Positions 5,859 to 9,106 of a DNA stretch of 9,106 bases are shown here, one piece after another. Source of the stretch: DASYYE01 sp035946955 (GTDB taxonomy: Bacteria > Actinomycetota > Actinomycetes > Streptosporangiales > Streptosporangiaceae); assembly GCA_035946955.1 (NCBI GenBank), contig DASYYE010000589.1, forward strand, positions 1 to 9,106, in the 5' to 3' direction. How positions within the stretch are numbered: the stretch's first letter is position 1; each line of letters begins with the position of its first letter. The notes under the pieces were generated by a model. The model had not been told where the DNA came from. It searched no databases and saw nothing but the letters and a program-made list of their open reading frames with translations. A program made the translations under genes and the position numbers.

Positions 5859-6034
5859 GCCGCGATCTGCGGCCAGTCCGTCTGCTCGAACGAGGGCGCC
5901 TGCGCGTGCACTGCGGCGATGGCCGCCTGCAGCTGATAAGTGCCCGGCGCGCGCTGCGCCACGGCGGCGTCCAGCAGCGTCGTCCCTTCGGTGATCAGCT
6001 CGCGGCTCCACAGCGCCCGGTGGCGGTGCGCCGA
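5859..6034 (-). pseudogene. Internal fragment of an ECF42-type RNA polymerase sigma factor
   Basis: The frame reads HRALWSRELITEGTTLLDAA, then the unmistakable GTYQLQAAIAAVHAQAPSFE and QTDWPQIAA, part of the long C-terminal (DUF6596/SnoaL-like TPR) extension of ECF42 sigma factors, where YQLQAAIAA and TDWPQIA are highly conserved. About 58 codons survive; the DNA-binding sigma regions 2 and 4 and the rest of the C-terminal domain are absent, so it is non-functional. It begins right after the TAG of the WD40 gene (6035-6037) and in the same reading frame, and after IAA it passes without a stop into the MFS fragment. Family naming is from memory of conserved motifs. Confidence 0.75.
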
Positions 6035-8902
6035 CTAGCGAATCCGGTCACGCACCCAACCCATACCCGCCTCCAGCACGCGAGTCGCGAGCATCGTCGG
6101 TTCCAGTTCGATGACGGACAGGCCGTTGTCGTCGCCGACCGCCAACGTCAGCCCAGTGGCGGCCAGCCGACGGACCGGTGTCAGCCGCCGCAGGGTGAGC
6201 AGACAGCGCTGGGTCAGCGGATCCCAGATCCGGATGGTCCTGTCCCCTCCTCCGGAGATGAGCAGTGGGTGGCCGTCCGGCATCGTGGCGAAGGTGATCG
6301 AGCGGATCCAACTGGTGTGGCCGGTGAGCGGTTTGCCCAGGGGGACGCCCGCCCCGGGATCCCACAGGCGGATCGTCTGGTCGTCGCCCGCGGAAGCGAG
6401 TACCGGAGCGCTCCCGGCCGGGGCGAACACGACCGTGCGGACCGCGCCGTCATGCCCGCGCAGGGGTTGGCCCAGCGGGACGCCCTCGAGCGGCCGCCAC
6501 AGCCGGACCGTGCCGTCATCGCCCGCCGACGCGAGCGCCAGCGCGCCCACGCCCGGCTCCTCATGCCTTGTGACGGTGCCGAACGCCACTGCGTCAACCC
6601 CGGCGGTATGGCCGGTCAGCGGTCCGGCCACGGCTGATCCATCGGAGGGATCCCAGACACGAATGGACTGGTCATCCCCTGCCGATGCCAGCAGGAGGCA
6701 CCGCTCACCCGATTGCCCATTCCCCGTCACGGTGCCGAACGCGAGCGAACGGATCTGGGCCGTGTGCCCGGACAGTGGCTTACCCCAGGCAGTGCCGGTG
6801 TGCAGGTCCCACAGCCGGACCATCCGGTCCGTGCCTCCAGTGGCCGCCAGTAGCTGACCCTGCCTGATAGCGGCGACCGCCACCGCGTCAACCTGGCCGG
6901 TATGCCCAGCCAGTGGCTCACCTGTCGGCGCGCCGGAATGGGTGTCCCAGACCCGCACATCATTTCCTCCGCCCACCGACACCACGACCGGCCGACCCAT
7001 AGGGCGGACACCGACAGCCACCGCGTCGACCCACCGGCTTTGCTTGGTTTCCCGCCTGGCAGCACGTGACTGGGCCGGATCCCACATCCGGATGGCGCCA
7101 TCGTCGCCGGCGGAAACCAGCAGCGGCTCGCCGTCCCGCCCCGAGATGAAGAGCAGTGATGACATGGCGGCCGGACCGGCCAGCGGATCCCCGGCCGGGG
7201 CTCCGGTCAGCGGATCCCACAGCCAGATCAAGCATTCCCGCCGGGCGATCGCGGCCATCAGGGGTGTGCCTTGCGCGCTGACACCAAACTCGAGTTCAGG
7301 GATGGTAGCCCCGTGCACCGCCCGGGTGGTACGCAACGGCGTCCCGGGAAGGGGGTCCCAGATCGGGGTGCCGGTGAGCAGATCCCAGACCCGGATCGTC
7401 CGATCGTAGCCACCGGAGCCGAGCAGCAGCCTGCCGTCAGGCCCGGACCAGATGGCGAGCGCGGTCAACCCGTCCGTGTGGCCGGTGAGGGGGCCGCCCA
7501 GTGGGCGCCCTGTGAGTGGGTCCCACAGCCGGACAGTACAGTCGCCACCAGCCGAGGCGAGCACCAGCCGCCCGTCGCCGTCACGGAAGAACACGACTCT
7601 GACAGCTGTGTCCGTATGACCTGTCAGGGGTTCCCCCAGTGACACCCCGGCCTCGGGATCCCACAACCGGATGGTGCCGTCACTGCCGCACGTAGCCACA
7701 ATGAGCCGGCCCCCACCCGCGCTTCTCTCCCCGTCAACCGTGCCGAAGGCCAGATCGAATACCGGGCCAACGTGACCGGTGTCCAGCGCACCGGCGGACT
7801 CTCCGCTGCGCGCATCCCACAGCCAGAGCACGCGGTCCTCCCCCACTGCCGCGACGAGCAGCCGTCCGCTGGCGGTCCTGCCGAACCCCAGGCCGCTCAG
7901 CCAGCCGGAGCTACCGGTCAGCGGCTCGCCCAGTTGCCGTCCTGTCCTGGGATCCCACAGCCGCACGGTCCTGTCGTCGCCAGCGGAGGCGAGCAGCAAG
8001 CTGTCATCAGCCTCACGCCAGCACGCCACGTGATTGACGATTCCGGTGTGCCCGGTGAGGGCCAGCACAGTGTCATCGGCCCGTGCTGACACCAGGACCG
8101 GCCGGTACAGCGGTCGCGGACTGCCGCTGATGCCCGCCTCGTCCCCAGTCCAGCCGAACGCGTGGGCGACCTCCGCCAGGCAGGCCATGTTTGCCGCCGG
8201 GTCTGGGCCGAGCAGCGGCCAGGCGTGCGAATACACTTGGGCGACCTTGCGCAGTGCCGCGTCAGTGACGTCCATGAGCGGCCGCACGGCCGCAGGATCC
8301 GCCACCGCCAGGAAACCCAAGTCCGTCAGCAGGGACCGCAGCGCTGCCCGGTCACCGCTGGCGGCCGCGTGTTCCACCAGGTGCGCACGCAGGTAGGGCG
8401 GGGCCGCCCCCCAGTCTCTGCCCTCGCCCGTGGCTGCCACAGAGCAGAGCAGCGCGTCCGTGACCCGCTGCTCACAGGCGCGCGCCCACCCGGCCCCCGT
8501 GCCGGCCCCGCTCCCGAAGGCCGCCCCGGGCTGCTCCCGCAGGTAGGCCGCCAGCGCCTCATCAGCCAAGCGGCACACCACGCCACCTGGCATCTCTCCC
8601 GCCACAACCAGCCCGCCTGCCCGGTGCAGCAGCCAGCGCACGTCCATACCCGTCACGGGGGTACCCGTGGCACCCGGCAGCAGTCCGGTGGCCACGTCCG
8701 CCCACAATCCCCGCCGGGGCAAGCCACTCCCCCGCGCGAAGGCCAGCGCTGCCAGCAACGCCCGCACCCGGCCGGCCCGTTCACCCAGCCGTGCCAGCGA
8801 TTCCTCCCAGGCAGGCGGGCCATCGCTGCCCAGGCCACCAGCCCAGCCACGTTTCCAACCGGCCAGAAGGCCCACATTCCTCCCATCGGCGGCCACCTCC
8901 AC
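6035..8902 (-). CDS. WD40-repeat protein, C-terminal half of a STAND-type ATPase protein, 14 blades
   Basis: From GTG 8902 the protein has 955 residues. Residues about 32-125 (WEESLARLGE, VRALLAALAFARGSGLPRRG, then MDVRWLLHRAGGLVV and RLADEALAAYLRE) match the winged-helix region that follows the ATPase in actinomycete NACHT/STAND-WD40 proteins; a helical linker with WGAAPPYLRAHLVEHAAASG runs to about 270. From residue 282 come 14 WD40 blades, with typical LTGHT...LASAGDD.TVRLWDP motifs, enough for two seven-bladed propellers. No P-loop, Walker B motif or effector domain is present. In this family those lie upstream, so the gene looks 5'-truncated or the product is an orphan sensor. The start is uncertain: the frame is open to the right edge of the window, but codon bias fades before about 8905; GTG 8894, GTG 8875 and TTG 9067 are alternatives and none has a good Shine-Dalgarno sequence. 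Confidence 0.8.
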   Translation of the reverse strand: MEVAADGRNVGLLAGWKRGWAGGLGSDGPPAWEESLARLGERAGRVRALLAALAFARGSGLPRRGLWADVATGLLPGATGTPVTGMDVRWLLHRAGGLVVAGEMPGGVVCRLADEALAAYLREQPGAAFGSGAGTGAGWARACEQRVTDALLCSVAATGEGRDWGAAPPYLRAHLVEHAAASGDRAALRSLLTDLGFLAVADPAAVRPLMDVTDAALRKVAQVYSHAWPLLGPDPAANMACLAEVAHAFGWTGDEAGISGSPRPLYRPVLVSARADDTVLALTGHTGIVNHVACWREADDSLLLASAGDDRTVRLWDPRTGRQLGEPLTGSSGWLSGLGFGRTASGRLLVAAVGEDRVLWLWDARSGESAGALDTGHVGPVFDLAFGTVDGERSAGGGRLIVATCGSDGTIRLWDPEAGVSLGEPLTGHTDTAVRVVFFRDGDGRLVLASAGGDCTVRLWDPLTGRPLGGPLTGHTDGLTALAIWSGPDGRLLLGSGGYDRTIRVWDLLTGTPIWDPLPGTPLRTTRAVHGATIPELEFGVSAQGTPLMAAIARRECLIWLWDPLTGAPAGDPLAGPAAMSSLLFISGRDGEPLLVSAGDDGAIRMWDPAQSRAARRETKQSRWVDAVAVGVRPMGRPVVVSVGGGNDVRVWDTHSGAPTGEPLAGHTGQVDAVAVAAIRQGQLLAATGGTDRMVRLWDLHTGTAWGKPLSGHTAQIRSLAFGTVTGNGQSGERCLLLASAGDDQSIRVWDPSDGSAVAGPLTGHTAGVDAVAFGTVTRHEEPGVGALALASAGDDGTVRLWRPLEGVPLGQPLRGHDGAVRTVVFAPAGSAPVLASAGDDQTIRLWDPGAGVPLGKPLTGHTSWIRSITFATMPDGHPLLISGGGDRTIRIWDPLTQRCLLTLRRLTPVRRLAATGLTLAVGDDNGLSVIELEPTMLATRVLEAGMGWVRDRIR
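6098..8059 (-). repeat. Array of 14 WD40 blades (protein-level repeats)
   Basis: Blades of 40-55 codons repeat through this span; most carry GH(T/D) near the start and a WD or VW/LW pair near the end. Blades 2, 6, 7 and 8 have degenerate GH motifs, and the last blade is reduced (VRRLAATGLTLAVGDDNGLS). At the DNA level the W-D-P codons give recurrent GGATCCCA-like patches, for example near 6218, 6646, 7076, 7209 and 7948. The blades are not near-identical, so this is an old array, not a recent expansion. Confidence 0.85.
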
Positions 8903-8989
8903 GGAGAGGCGGTCGTGGGGATCCTGCCTGCTTAGTCCCCGGAACGACCATCCGAGAACAGACGACTTAGCTCGATACACCGATGGTGC

Positions 8990-9025
8990 AAGGTATGGGC
9001 TCACCTCGGCGGCCCGACAATTGTC
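8990..9025 (-). promoter_or_regulatory. Candidate promoter/operator before the WD40 gene
   Basis: GACAATTGTC at 9016-9025 is a perfect 10-base palindrome in an otherwise GC-rich region. On the minus strand TTGTCG (9020-9015) overlaps it and could serve as a -35 element. CATACC (8997-8992) at 17 bases, or TACCTT (8995-8990) at 19, is a poor but possible -10. This would place a transcript start near 8985, some 80 bases before GTG 8902. It is weak evidence on its own, but codon bias also fades in this stretch, as expected of non-coding DNA. Confidence 0.25.
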
Positions 9026-9083
9026 ACACGGAGTCCGTGAGCCTGGACACACCGTCACAACCCCCAAGCAACGGCAATGCCGC

Positions 9084-9104
9084 CCGCACCGTGAGCGGGT
9101 GCGG
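9084..9104. repeat. GC-rich inverted repeat at the right edge
   Basis: CCGCACC (9084-9090) and GGTGCGG (9098-9104) form a 7-bp stem with a 7-base loop. It could end a transcript entering from outside the window; no T-tract follows within the window on either side. Confidence 0.3.
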
Positions 9105-9106
9105 CC

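Noticed and set aside
5293..5994. Plus-strand open frame (233 codons) opposite the MFS and sigma fragments
   Set aside because: The recognisable family motifs are all on the minus strand; this frame is an Arg/Ala/Pro-rich shadow.
3943..6034. Mobile element as the cause of the cluster of broken genes
   Set aside because: I found no transposase, integrase or terminal inverted repeats; the lesions can be explained by deletions and small indels.
6098..8059. Regular repeats of about 135-160 bases suggesting a CRISPR or tandem DNA array
   Set aside because: They are diverged WD40 codon repeats within one frame, with no identical short repeats or spacers.
6035..9067. Complete anti-phage STAND (Avs-like) defence gene
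   Set aside because: No P-loop, Walker B motif or effector domain is present in the window, so only the sensor half can be supported.

Overview
The window is very GC-rich, and its convincing genes use mostly G or C at third codon positions. Gene content points to an actinomycete: a one-TM eukaryotic-type Ser/Thr kinase with a conserved C-terminal sensor-like domain, the C-terminal half of a STAND-type WD40 protein, remnants of an ECF42-type sigma factor and a DHA2-type MFS exporter, and several alpha/beta hydrolases. Genus cannot be told from the sequence alone.

Left part (1-1650): a small basic Cys/His-ended protein on the plus strand (31-306). It meets, tail to tail on a shared CTAG, a minus-strand reading frame that looks frameshifted (303-631). 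Upstream of that frame, on the same strand, is a 161-aa protein of unknown function (670-1155). About 500 bases without a recognisable gene follow.

Middle plus-strand part (1660-3858): a dienelactone-hydrolase-family enzyme, then a transmembrane Ser/Thr kinase. A 26-codon ORF with a strong Shine-Dalgarno sequence lies directly before the kinase start, so the kinase may be translationally coupled. A GC-rich hairpin follows the kinase.

Right part (3943-9106): everything is on the minus strand. In transcription order it holds a 14-bladed WD40 protein that has lost the ATPase half normally found in its family; a fragment of an ECF42-like sigma factor starting right after the WD40 stop codon; a frameshifted C-terminal fragment of an MFS exporter fused in frame to the sigma fragment; an intact alpha/beta hydrolase preceded by a 20-codon leader ORF overlapping its start by GTGA; and a broken epoxide hydrolase. 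Two intact genes (WD40, hydrolase) thus sit among at least three decayed ones, which suggests a region of repeated deletion and rearrangement.

No mobile element, CRISPR array, tRNA or rRNA was seen. I do not see a complete novel system. The points most worth checking are the two leader ORFs, the orphaned WD40 double propeller with its possible own promoter, and the three-way gene junction at 5850-6040.
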